Shown: piece by piece, positions 23,732 through 34,899 of the stretch
Layout of the letters: each line of letters opens with the position of its first letter
How positions within the stretch are numbered: position 1 is the first letter of the stretch
DNA from: Nymphalis io
Taxonomy: Eukaryota; Arthropoda; Insecta; Lepidoptera; Nymphalidae
DNA: 64,000 bases
Direction of reading: 5' to 3'
Assembly (NCBI RefSeq): GCF_905147045.1
Contig: NC_065906.1
Span: forward strand, 2,604,001 to 2,668,000
Position numbers and translations under genes: made by a program
The notes under the pieces: generated by a model
Databases searched by the model: none
What the model was told of the DNA's origin: nothing
The model's input: the letters and a program-made list of their open reading frames with translations, nothing else

Positions 23732-25453
23732 TTATCCTGCATTCAGAAACTTGGAGTCCTTCACAAACTTGTTGATTTTAGTCTCCGTCTCTTTAGATAA
23801 AGGCTGAGATCTTGAAAAGATCCAAGCAGATTCTGTAAATTAAAAAATAATTAATAAATAATATTAAAATAAATTCACGTCCTATTAGTAAAAAAATGTG
23901 TTAAGTCCCACCTCTGGGCGGAGCCGGTCCCATCTCTAAAATAAAAAAATTTGAGCCTTTTAACACCACGCTGTCACCAATATTTTAATTAATAATAAGG
24001 TGGGATGCAAGTTCGAACCCGGGCAAGCACCTCTGAATATTCATGTGCTTAATTTCTATTTATAATTCATCTCGTGCTTTTCGGTGAAGGAAAACATCGT
24101 GAGGAAGCGGAAAGTTAGCCACATGTGTATTCCACCAAGCTGCATTGGAGCAGCTTGGTGGAATAAGCTCAAACCTTCTCCTCAAAAAGGGAGAGGAGGC
24201 CTTATCCCAGCTGTGGGACATTTACAGGCTGTTACTGTACTGTTACTACTGATGCAAGTGACTTATAATCGCAATGTTTTTTCTTTATCGTTAGACACGA
24301 GATACATTATAATAATATTGTATACTCGTGTACTTATACACGAAAACTCAATGGTGCTGGTCGAGATTCTAACCTGCGAGCGCCGATTAAGATCCACGTA
24401 AACATCTCCTAGGGCCTCCTTAGTATCCCATATCGCTAACGATACAAAAAAATTACATTACATCAACTGAATTTACACTAAGGCTATCATTTCCAAAAGC
24501 TTAGTGGTACTTATCCGCATTAAAACTCAAGATCATTAGCTGTTAAGACTTGGCTACGTGCTCCTCCGTTTGTCCCAGTGGACAAACGTATATTGAGTGC
24601 TATTAATGGTATATTAAATTAATTACCTCGATAGCTTTTCTTGGCATCATCGAATTGACAGTAATAACAGATGAAGAAGTTGTCGTAGTCAACTGCTAAG
24701 ATATTCAGCTCACTGTCAACAACCGTGCCGTTAGCTGAAAAATACAAATTCTGACTTTAAATTGAAAAAATATATATTTATGACAAAGAACGTGTAATTA
24801 TTAATACTTAAAATGGAACGACTTAATGAGATTAGTAATGTTTATTTATGGAAGTACCTCCGTAAGGTAGGCTATGGATCAATTTTCCAGTGGTTCCAGC
24901 GTCATCGGCGAGCTTGGCAGTACCCTCGATACTCATAAGTTTGTTGTTGTTAACATAGGTGTACTTAAATTTCTTGGAATCACCGTTCTGTTTGTATTTC
25001 ACGTTACTACATTTGCCGTCCTTAACAACGTCATCATAGTATCTCGCGACTTCGTACCATACTCCACTACCGTACTGTTAAAAAAATTAAATATTTTATA
25101 ATTATGAGCCTCAATGTCGTATGTGACGTGGCAAATGCCAACTAATAAATAAATTTATCGTTTTTAATAAATTTATCTTTCGAACTGGTATTCTTCTACA
25201 GAGGACCTACTTGCTGGCATCTTTCTTTTTAGTCTCTACAAACAAGGGCTGATTGCCAAATTAAAATTAAAAATATTATATAAAATAATAATATAAATTA
25301 AAAAATATTATATAAAATATAAATAAAATTAAAGTATATTCATTCGATATTTACGGACTCAAAATTGAAGTCGTCAACGTTTGTAACCTTGGAGACGAGA
25401 AAGATGTAAGCGGAGACTGAAGCCACGAAGACGTGAAAAGAAAAACGGTACAT
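23732..25453 (-). pseudogene. BBP-F: tandem copy of BBP-E with truncated exon 4
   Basis: Exons 25355-25453, 24858-25074, 24627-24734 and 23732-23832. Exons 1-3 match BBP-E closely, including the missing first cysteine; one silent change is seen in exon 3. Exon 4 reads ESAWIFSRSQPLSK to FLNA, then crosses the duplication junction at 23739-23740 and stops at Gly-stop (174 residues in all). It lacks the WPRFSEEDCRVEA end and thus also the fourth cysteine, leaving neither family disulfide possible. Exon 4 and most of intron 3 match BBP-G better than BBP-E, while the 5' half matches E: a mosaic made by unequal exchange. It also loses the normal poly(A) region. Probably non-functional although the frame is open. 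Confidence 0.85.
24009..24246 (+). repeat. SINE-1 in intron 3 of BBP-F
   Basis: Same insertion as in BBP-E and BBP-G. Its sequence is nearer the G copy. The 105-residue frame across it (24084-24401) is SINE and intron, not a gene. Confidence 0.8.
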
Positions 25454-25640
25454 TATGGTAGTCTTTTTTAAGCGCTTTGTTTTGTCAAATTACCTGAGGC
25501 TGACATAGCTATTTCAGATGTGTACACGCTTGTTTATACTCAATCCAATCTTGGGTTACCATTTTAAAGCAAGGGGTTACAAGTTAGAATTGAAATTTAT
25601 TTTGAATTATATTGGTATTTGACATAAACATTTTATTTCG

Positions 25641-25801
25641 TCGGTATTTATCCGTCGAACCTGCAGTCCTCATCGCTGAATGAAGCCTACATTTGCTAGC
25701 ATTTAAAAACTGCACAAAATTGTTTACCTACAAACATGGACTTCTCAATTTTAGATGAAAACACGCTTTTTTATAATCATACCAATCTTTTTCTTTTTCC
25801 A
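25641..25801 (-). pseudogene. Ghost BBP gene in the F unit
   Basis: Copy of the E-unit ghost at 23465-23625: exon 4 tail fused to a promoter fragment. Confidence 0.7.
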
Positions 25802-26403
25802 AAAACTCCGCCTTTGGTAAAATAATGACTAACCCAAGGTACTTAGGAATACTTCAAATAATAATTCAGGAAAATCTTTTTATGGTAAATTTTAGCCATT
25901 TTGAAAATTATCCTGGAAAAACAGACGGGTAGACAAATACAATCAGGTTTAGTAACACTTTTTTTTAGGTTAATGACAAAATTAGAAAAAGAATTATTTT
26001 GAATTCACAGAATAAATAAATTCCTAAATGTTAATGTTTATGTGTAATACAAATGAATCCGTGCCCTGTTATAGTAGAAGAGTAGCTTATTATTTTACGT
26101 CACGGTTACGTCACTGTTACGACACGGCTTAAGTAATTTATCCTTCTCATTAGTATTTTAATGGCTGGAATATTGGCGATTGAAATAGATATTCCATTTA
26201 AAACGCACATAACGAGGAAAATTATATTCCAAAGCTGAAACAAAAGATGTTAACACGACTATATCTCAATCCGCTAAAAGGAAAAGCCACTTGCTATTGG
26301 AGGAACTAATTGGTCTTTCTTTTTATTCCACAAAAAGGGGCCGATTGCTATGTGGCTAAATAATACATTGAGTATAAAAATATATTAGTCATTTGATACT
26401 TAC

Positions 26404-26427
26404 AGACTCAAAATTAAAGTTTTCAAC
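26404..26427 (-). pseudogene. Remnant of the spare first exon in the F unit
   Basis: Only the last 24 bases of a type I first exon (ending NFNFES) and its donor remain. They are joined directly to 5' leader sequence, so the start codon and signal peptide are deleted. TATA box (26470-26476) and upstream block are still present. Confidence 0.75.
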
Positions 26428-26649
26428 TGCCGCTGCCGCTGACTTAGCCGCTGTAGATGAATACACGCTTTTTATATTACTCACTATCTTCGGTCACTCG
26501 ATCGTGACTCGCTTTATGCATTTAAAAATGCATAAATTAATTCGATAGCGGTCGTCCAGTAGTCTTCTGTTTTTTCATTAGTATAGTAAATATAAAATTC
26601 TATATTAATATTAAATTACTTTATATTTATTGTTGTGAATGATATGGAA

Positions 26650-26735
26650 TTCCTTCCACTGCACTAAGCGTTAAGTCTGGGCTCTTTATATAATCGAGGG
26701 GGAGTCCGGGATATGTGATCGCAAAGTCTGCAGGA
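26650..26735 (-). promoter_or_regulatory. Conserved upstream block of type I promoters (copy F)
   Basis: TATATAAA at 26685-26692 on the minus strand. The initiator-like site has changed from TCAGT to TTAGT. Confidence 0.3.
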
Positions 26736-27020
26736 ACGTCATATTTAACTATAAATTATTAAAATATTATTATTTAACCATAAATGTCAATATTTCACAT
26801 CTGTCATGCGTCCTTTGCCGGTCACTGTTCTATTTCTGTCAGATATTTTGTTTTTAACAAATAATAATAACTAAATCGAAAATTAAAATCGAAATATTCA
26901 AATGTCTTAAACTCGATACTAATATTATAAATAAAAAAGGTTTGTCTGTTTGTAATCGATGAATAAAGATGAATTGTCATTATAAGAAATAGAATATTAA
27001 TCCTTACAAAGAACTACTCA

Positions 27021-27814
27021 ATACACGCGAAAAAGTCAACATTTTCCCCTCTTCCCTCCCTCTGTGGTACTCCGCTGGTGATGCAAAGCAAAATCGCCAT
27101 GCTGGGGATTGACGTTCGCTGCGACCTTAGTCCAAGGGATTACATCGAGGCTGTTATAAAAACAGCTTCACGGAAACTCGGAGTTCTGAACAAGGTGCGG
27201 CGCTTTTTCACGCCACAACAACTGTGCCTGCTGTACAAAACACAGGTACGGTCTTGCGTGGAATATTGCTCGCACCTTTGGGATGGCTCCGCTAAGTACC
27301 TACTTGAGGCCTTGGACCGGTTGCAGCGACGTGCCGTACGCATTATTGGCGACGTAAAGGTCACAAACACCCTTGAACCTTTACAATTGCGTCGTGAGAT
27401 AGCAGCACTGAGCGCTTTCTATCGACTGTATCACGGCGAGTGCTCTAAGGAATTATTCTCTCTAATTCCTGCTTCCCCCTTCCTTCTTAAGTCCACGCGA
27501 GCTGGTTCTCGATGTCACCGCCTTACTGTGACATCAATTCCATCGCGAACAAAGAAATTTGGTAACTCCTTTCTTTGTCGCACTTCCAAAAAATGGAATT
27601 CCTTACCAGCTCACGTGTTCCCCTCCTCTTACAACCCGGGTTCCTTCAAACGAGGCGTGAAGAGGCATCTTGCGGGCCGGCAAGGCGATGGTGGCTAGTG
27701 CAGAACGTTTTTCCCGTCTGTACTGGCCGTCGTCGCGTTTGGACTCTACTACCACTTACCATCAGGTGGAGTAGGGTCATTTGCCCTCCCGGCGAATATA
27801 AAAAAAAAAAAAAA
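27021..27814 (+). mobile_element. 5'-truncated non-LTR retrotransposon with open reverse-transcriptase C-terminus
   Basis: Splits a spacer that is continuous at 11900-11935 ('gaactactca|ttgtatct'). The insert is open from 27021 to the stop at 27698 (about 225 codons). Its protein is the C-terminal part of a Jockey/CR1-type reverse transcriptase: GMLG-like 'IAMLGIDVR', 'LYKTQVRSCVEYCSHLWDG', 'LDRLQRRAVRIIGD' and, near the end, 'KKWNSLPAHVFP'. A short 3' UTR with 'accatcaggtgg' ends in 15 A's. Without in-frame stops it is a recent, 5'-truncated insertion; the start used is arbitrary. The clade is assigned from motif memory. Confidence 0.85.
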
Positions 27815-28117
27815 CATTGTATCTACAAGACAAGCTTGCCCTTTACAGCATGCTACTTGGATGCATAGTTTAGGAAATAATTGAAAATTGAAATAATTAT
27901 ATAAAAATAATATAATTAATATGATGATATTTTAATACCTTCGTTTCAAATCCGTAGCGCTCAGCAATTCTTACGCAAATTAAACAACAAATTAAATATT
28001 CTTATCAAGATATATACGTGTATATTCCACTAATTCTTATGTAAGTAGAAAAAGAGGTGTTGTTTATTATATAGAGGTGTCCGTCCTTCTTTTATAAAGT
28101 TAGAAATTTTAACCATC

Positions 28118-28245
28118 TTATGTGCTTAAACTGTCGACTACAAACTTGTAAGCTTTCAAAAACTTGGAGTCCTTCACAAACTTGTTGATTTTAGCCACGG
28201 CCACTTCAGATAAAGGCTGAGATCTTGAAAGGATCCAAGCGGATT
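28118..28245 (-). pseudogene. Stray BBP exon 4, second copy
   Basis: Same truncated exon as at 12217-12344 with the same stop, offset by 15,901 bases. The surrounding 27,815-28,490 matches 11,925-12,600. It is evidence that the left half of this spacer derives from the C-D spacer. Confidence 0.8.
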
Positions 28246-28489
28246 CTGTTAATTAAAAAGATCAATAGATAATAATAGTTATTATTGCTAAAATAAATTT
28301 ACGTCATATTAGTAAAAAAACGTATTTAGTAAGTCCCACTTCTGAATACAGCCGGCCCCATCTCTAAAAAAATTATTTGGAGTTCACTAATTCTTATGTA
28401 AGTAGAAATAGAGGAGTCGTTTTTTAGTACAGAGGTGTCCTTTTTTTCCAAAGATAGAAATTTTAACCATCTTTTGTGCTTCGACTAAC

Positions 28490-31400
28490 AAATTATTCTT
28501 CAATATGGAACGTTATTTCAATGGCGCGCGGTAGTTCAACAGCACAAAAGTACTTCTAACTTAAAATGCATGCAAATGTGCCACCTAATGGTAAGTGGTC
28601 ACCAACACGCGTAATATATAAAATAATAACCGTCCCTTACATCGGCTATGCGACACCAATCTTGGTAACTACGATATTATTATGCCCCTTGACTGGCTCA
28701 CTCACCCTTCAAACTGTTGCAGTTATTTTCATTGCACACAAACGTTAAAATGTCACGATGGCAGATTTGAAGGATTATCGTCACAAACCGAATGCCAAGC
28801 AGGCGAAGTTGCGTTAGTAGGTAGTATATACACATACGTAACAAAATATTACTATATTTTAAAAATAGAAAAGATAAATCATTATTTGTGGTGGTATTTA
28901 AATATTTAAATTAATATTTTTATTAAAAAGTGTAAAGTATTTTTAATTAAATTGCAACTGGTAGTATGATAATAAACATTATATACAAGGTTTTTCGCGC
29001 GATTTCACCGACGGTTAACATTTACTTCTCCTTTCTAACCTTTCTCAATAAATAGCCTATCTGACGCAAACAGTTTTTTTTAACGGACTTTTCAAATCAA
29101 ATCAAAATACTTTATTCGACATAGAAGCATTACACTTACTTTCAAATTGTCAAATTAGAGAATACCACCAATTCGAAAAAGAAATACCCTGAGAAGAACC
29201 GGCGAAAGAAACTCAACGGAGTTTTTTTAGCATGTCTTGTTTACAAGCGTTCAGTGTAAAAAAATAGCCAGGGGGCGATTTTTTCATTCCCATGGTGTGC
29301 TATCATCCATTTTTATTTGTAATGACCGACACACAAACGTTAAAAGAAGGAACGCTTGTGCAAAAACAAATAATTAAAAGCAGGCATTTAGGCTACCCGT
29401 TAATAGATCGTTGCTAGTTGTCGTTTAAATCGCGCTATAGTCATTTATTTCTGTAAGCACTTATAAGGCTTGGCATATTTAAGTTGAGAGCGCTCAATTA
29501 AGCTATGCTATGCGATATGGTTAATAACTAAATCATTAATAAAAGAAAAATATTTTTTATTTACGTTATGTTTTAATGAATGAATTCGTTTGAATATTTC
29601 AACTATCTTGGAAGGGCTGACATTTTAAGAAAATGTTTTTAAAATAAAATTATAAGGCGAAAAACACTATTACATCCTACTATTTGTAACTATGTTATAG
29701 ATGACGTTCAGTATTTTCATTGTTATTAATATCATAATCCTCTTATAATATAAATTTATGGTTGGTTCACGGTTCATTAAGATATTAAGATTTTTATAAT
29801 TATATACACAATCTTTGAATTCATTCGTAATCAAGTTTAACAAGTAAGACAAGTTAAAAACAAAAACAAAAGGAAATATTCAAATGTTGCACAAAAATAA
29901 ATCTTCATTAATATACAAAGTTGAATCGTTCGTTTGTTAGAGTGTATTAATCTCGGGATTTAAATTTCCGATAAAAAATGTTTTCTGCATAAGGCTTTTT
30001 TTATTTCTGCATAAGGCTTTTTGATAGGTAGGCGGACGAGCATTTGCTCGTACCTATCCTACAGGCGACCTGATGGTAAGTGATCACCAACGTCCATAGA
30101 CATTGGCATTGTAAGAAATGTTAACCATCGCTTACATTACCAATGCGCCACCAACCTTGGGAACTAAGATTTTATGCACCTTATGCCTGTAATTACACTG
30201 GCTCACTCACCCTTCAAGCCGGAACACAACAATACCAAGTACGCGTTTGCGGTAGAATATCTGATGAGTGGGTGGTACCTACCCAGACGAGCTTGCACAA
30301 AGCTCTACCACCAGTAAAGCTTCGCTACCACGCCCTACCCCGCGCCACACACTTGATAATTATTTTATAGCGGAGTTATTTTAAAACTGTAATATCTCCT
30401 AAGATATTCATTGAAAACAAATTACGTAAGGGCAATTTTATTCAAAATTCAATACTTGTGATAAATAACGTTTTTATTTAGATAAGAATTAATACCATGT
30501 TTATAAAAACGACTTCGCAAATAATGCTTCATTTTAGAACAAATTTGATTACCATAAAAAAGTTTATAGTAAGTCAACCTTAAAAGATAGATATATGCAA
30601 ACGTTTTTTAGACCTTTTTAAGATGAACAATTCTGCCATATGATTGTTGCGTAACTTTCACCGTTTACGCAGCGTATGTAACGGAAGCTCTCAAAAGAAA
30701 TAAAGTTTCCCGTTTTTGTAACATTTTCATTGATGCTCCGCTCCGCTATTAGTCGTAGCGTGATGTTATACAGTCTATATCATTCCTCAATAAATGGTCT
30801 ATCTGACACTAAAACATTTTTTCAGTTCAAGCTTGTAGTTCCTGAGATTAGCCGGATCAACCAAACAAACTCTAGTGCTTTATAATATTAGCATAGATAT
30901 GCCTTCTGTGTAATATTGGTTTGTAATAACGTTAAGCTGTTTTAGCACAAATAAATTAATAATTTTTAAATGATTTGGCTAATTGCAAGATGTGGTTTAA
31001 ATTAATTCAGTTATAGTGTATTTTTGCCCTTTTAGCACCAGGCTACAGCATTAATTTAATTAAGTTAATAAAGTTACGGTCGTTATCGTTATCAAAATCT
31101 ATTTATATATCAATACTAAATTACTTTATTTATTTAATATTCAAGAGATACGAACAGTAAATTATAAGGTTCACAAAAACAATATTTTTAACACATACAT
31201 CAGTTAAGTTTCCACAGCTTACCACAGCAAATAACATACACAACAACAACAACACAAAGGTAAGTTATTATAAATATTATAATTTACATAACTTCAAAAT
31301 TTTCGGGTTCATTTGGGTGTGAGGGATTCCTTTGTTTAAGATCAAATAACATTATGCCAAATATTATTTAATTTATCTTCTCGTCAATAGATGTATTTTA

Positions 31401-31847
31401 CATCGCGCTATAAGAATGTTTTTTAAAAGTACTAAATAAGTTTTTGTAAATTAATAATGAGAGAGACCAATTACACTATCTGACCAGCAGTATATATTCG
31501 GTGGTTTTATTTTGAAATCTCACAGTATCAATACTACCGGGTAACACCAAACAGGCTTTGTTTAAAATCTATCTGATAAGTACCAACCACTCATCACATA
31601 TCCCACCACTAATAAGCAATACTCAGTACTTTTAGCTCCGGTCTGAACGGTAAGTGGCCAGTGTAACTACAGGCACAAGGAACATAAAATCTTAGTTTCC
31701 AAGGTTGGTTGGGCATTGGCATTGTAAAGGTTAATTATTTGTTACAGTTAGTACAATGGTATTAGTACAATAAATTGAAATAAACAAACTGACATTGATA
31801 TTTGTATTAACCTTTTATTTAGTCTGTATTTATATTTATTATATATG
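28490..31847. repeat. F-G spacer, right copy of the large segmental duplication
   Basis: Nearly identical to 17870-21500. It contains decayed REP-2 (28573-28780), REP-4 (29096-29268), REP-2 (30026-30318) and a reversed REP-2 fragment (31530-31745). It lacks the extra REP-2 of the left copy. Confidence 0.85.
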
Positions 31848-33576
31848 TTAAGCTTCGACCCTGCAGTCCTCCTCACTGAATCGAGGCCACACAAATTTGT
31901 CAGCATTCAGAAACTTGGAGTCCTTCACAAACTTGTTGATTTTAGTCTCCGTCTCTTTAGATAAAGGCTGAGATCTTGAAAAGATCCAAGCAGATTCTGT
32001 AAATTAAAAAATAATTAATAAATAATATTAAAATAAATTCACGTCCTATTAGTAAAAAAATGTGTTAAGTCCCACCTCTGGGCGGAGCCGGTCCCATCTC
32101 TAAAATAAAAAAATTTGAGCCTTTTAACACCACGCTGTCACCAATATTTTAATTAATAATAAGGTGGGATGCAAGTTCGAACCCGGGCAAGCACCTCTGA
32201 ATATTCATGTGCTTAATTTCTATTTATAATTCATCTCGTGCTTTTCGGTGAAGGAAAACATCGTGAGGAAGCGGAAAGTTAGCCACATGTGTATTCCACC
32301 AAGCTGCATTGGAGCAGCTTGGTGGAATAAGCTCAAACCTTCTCCTCAAAAAGGGAGAGGAGGCCTTATCCCAGCTGTGGGACATTTACAGGCTGTTACT
32401 GTACTGTTACTACTGATGCAAGTGACTTATAATCGCAATGTTTTTTCTTTATCGTTGGACACGAGATACATTATAATAATATTGTATACTCGTGTACTTA
32501 TACACGAAAACTCAATGGTGCTGGTCGAGATTCTAACCTGCGAGCGCCGATTAAGATCCACGTAAACATCTCCTAGGTCCTCCTTAGTATCCCATATCGC
32601 TAACGATACAAAAAAATTACATTACATCAATTGAATTTACACTAAGGCTATCATTTCCAAAAGCTTAGTGGTACTTATCCGCATTAAAACTCAAGATCAT
32701 TAGCTGTTAAGACTTGGCTACGTGCTCCTCCGTTTGTCCCAGTGGACAAACGTATATTGAGTGCTATTAATGGTATATTAAATTAATTACCTCGGTAGCT
32801 TTTCTTGGCATCATCGAATTGACAGTAATAACAGATGAAGAAGTTGTCGTAGTCAACTGCTAAGATATTCAGCTCACTGTCAACAACCGTGCCGTTAGCT
32901 GAAAAATACAAATTCTGACTTTAAATTGAAAAAATATATATTTATGACAAAGAATGTGTAATTGTGTAATTATTAATACTTAAAATGGAACGACTTCATG
33001 AGATTAGTAATGTTTATTTATGGAAGTACCTCCGTAAGGTAGGCTATGGATCAATTTTCCAGTGGTTCCAGCGTCATCGGCGAGCTTGGCAGTACCCTCG
33101 ATACTCATAAGTTTGTTGTTGTTAACATAGTTGTACTTAAATTTCTTGGAATCACCGTCCTGTTTGTATTTCACGTTACTACATTTGCCGTCCTTAACAA
33201 CGTCATCATAGTATCTCGCGACTTCGTACCATACGCCACTACCGTACTGTTAAAAAAATTAAATATTTTATAATTATGAGCCTCAATGTCGTATGTGACG
33301 TGGCAAATGCCAACTAATAAATAAATTTATCATTTTTAATAAATTTATCTTTCGAATTGGTACTCTTCTACAGAGGACCTACTTGCTGGCATTTTTCTTT
33401 TTAGTCTCTACAAATAAGGGATTGCCAAATTAAACATTGAATCTAAAGTATATTCATTTGATATTTACGGACTTAAAATTGAAGTTGTCAACGTTTGTAA
33501 CCTTAGGATACTTGGAGTCGAAAAAGATGTAAGCGGAGACTGAAGCCACGAAGGCGATAAAAGCAAAACGATACAT
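31848..33576 (-). CDS. BBP-G: lipocalin, 193 aa, first conserved cysteine replaced by tyrosine
   Basis: Open gene with exons 33469-33576, 33030-33246, 32791-32898 and 31848-31996, all in frame. Signal peptide MYRFAFIAFVASVSA, mature start YIFFDSKYPK: codon 23 is TAT (Tyr) instead of TGT (Cys). Cys58, Cys131, Cys134 and Cys189 are present (KCSN, ICYYC, EEDC). GVW is at 40-42 and AVDYDN at 122-127. AATAAA at 31814-31819 lies about 30 bases past the stop. The donor of exon 1 is GTAAAT. An intact type I first exon that does carry the cysteine lies 0.95 kb further upstream (34525-34632) and would splice in phase to exon 2. As it stands the protein lacks one canonical disulfide but has a spare thiol at 131. 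Confidence 0.88.
32170..32410 (+). repeat. SINE-1 in intron 3 of BBP-G
   Basis: Same insertion as in BBP-E and BBP-F; almost identical to the F copy. Confidence 0.8.
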
Positions 33577-33653
33577 TATGGCAGTCTTTTTAAGCGCTTT
33601 GTTTTGTCAAATTACCTGCGCCTGACATAGCTATTTCAGATGTATACACGCTT

Positions 33654-33660
33654 GTTTATA
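33654..33660 (-). promoter_or_regulatory. TATA-like box of BBP-G
   Basis: TATAAAC on the minus strand, 78 bases upstream of the proximal ATG. Confidence 0.65.
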
Positions 33661-33765
33661 CTCAATCCAATCTTGGATCACCATTTTAAAGCAAGGGGTT
33701 ACAAGTTAAAATTGGAATTTATTTTGAATTATATTGATATTTGACATAAACATTTTATTTTGTCG

Positions 33766-33925
33766 GTATTTATCCGTCAAACCTGCAGTCCTCATCGCTG
33801 AATGAAGCCCACATTTGCTAGCATTTAAAAACTGCACAAAATTGTTCACCCACAAACATTGACTTCTCAATTTTAGATGAAAAAACGCTTTTTTATAATC
33901 ATACCAATCTTTTTCTTTTTCCAAA
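33766..33925 (-). pseudogene. Ghost BBP gene in the G unit
   Basis: Clearest ghost. Exon 4 tail encodes NNFVQFLNASK, then a small deletion shifts the frame just before the WASFSDEDCRFDG-like end and TAA (33770-33772). It is followed within a few bases by a promoter fragment with TATAAAAAA-type box. Everything from exon 1 to early exon 4 is deleted. Confidence 0.75.
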
Positions 33926-34524
33926 AACTCCGCCTTTGGTAAAATAATGACTAACCCAAGGTACTTAGGAATACTTCAAATAATAATTCAGGAAAATCTT
34001 TTTATGGTAAATTTTAGCCATTTTGAAGATTATCCTGGAAAAACAGACGGGTACACCAATACAATCAGTTTTAGTAACACTTTTGTTAGGTTAATGACAA
34101 AATTAGAAAAAGAATTATTTTGAATTCACAGAATAAATAAATTTCTAAATCTTAATGTTTATGTGTAATACAAATGAATCCATGCCCTATTATAGTAGAA
34201 GAGTAGCTTATTATTTTACGTCACGGTTACGTCACTATTACGACAGGGCTTAAGTAATTTATCCTTCTCATTAATATTTTAATGGCTGGAATATTGGCGA
34301 TTGAAAAAGATATCCCATTTAAAACGCACATAACGAGGTAAATTATATTCCAAAGCTGAAACAAAAGATGTTAACACGACTATATCTCAATCCGCTAAAA
34401 GGAACAGCCACTTGCTATTGGAGGAACTAGTTGGTTTTTCTTTTAATTCCACAAAAAGAAGCCGATTGCTATGTGGCTAAATAATACATTGAGTATAAAA
34501 ATATATTAGTCATTTGATACTTAC

Positions 34525-34632
34525 AGACTCAAAATTGAAGTTTTCAACGCTTGAGAACGTAGGACATTCAGAATCGCGAGTGATGTAGGTGGAGGCTGAA
34601 GCCACGAAGATGAGGAGAGCGAAACGGTACAT
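34525..34632 (-). CDS. Spare type I first exon upstream of BBP-G, intact
   Basis: Complete 108-base first exon: ATG at 34632, signal peptide MYRFALLIFVASAST, then YITRDSECPT with the first conserved cysteine, ending NFNFES at donor GTAAGTATC. The normal Ala before the mature start is Thr here. Its TATA box (34709-34715) and part of the upstream block are present. The downstream type I exons are gone; the next exon 2 in phase is that of BBP-G at 33246. It could be an alternative first exon that restores the cysteine missing from G's own exon 1. Confidence 0.78.
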
Positions 34633-34708
34633 TTTGATATTTTCTTGAAGCGCTTTGCTTCGTCTGATCGCCTATTACTGACTTAGCTTCTTTAGATGAA
34701 TACACGCT

Positions 34709-34715
34709 TTTTATA
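34709..34715 (-). promoter_or_regulatory. TATA box of the spare first exon of G
   Basis: TATAAAA on the minus strand, 77 bases upstream of its ATG. Confidence 0.7.
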
Positions 34716-34899
34716 TTACTCACAATCTTCGGTCACTCGATCGTCATTTAAAAATGCATAAATTAATTATATATTGCAGTAGCGGTCATCTAGCGTAATG
34801 CGTTTTTTCATTAGTATAATCAATATCAAATTCTATACCAATACTAAATTATTTCATATTTATTGTTATGAATGATATGGAATTGAGGCTAAGTACTTA

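Larger units (their letters stand above)
21564..23738. repeat. Left copy of a ~2.18 kb direct tandem duplication
   Basis: From inside BBP-E exon 4 to the end of the upstream ghost region. The next base block restarts inside an exon 4 ('gcattcagaaacttgg' at 23739) and runs in parallel to 25914. The offset is 2175-2176 bases. Confidence 0.85.
23739..25914. repeat. Right copy of the ~2.18 kb direct tandem duplication
   Basis: Parallel to 21564-23738. At 25915 the sequence continues into 'ggaaaaacagacggg', the native continuation that is missing at the left junction. Confidence 0.85.

Noticed and set aside
24084..24401. 105-residue plus-strand frame, identical copy at 32248-32565
   Set aside because: It runs through a SINE-1 and intron 3 of F and G; the E copy of the same region does not keep it open.
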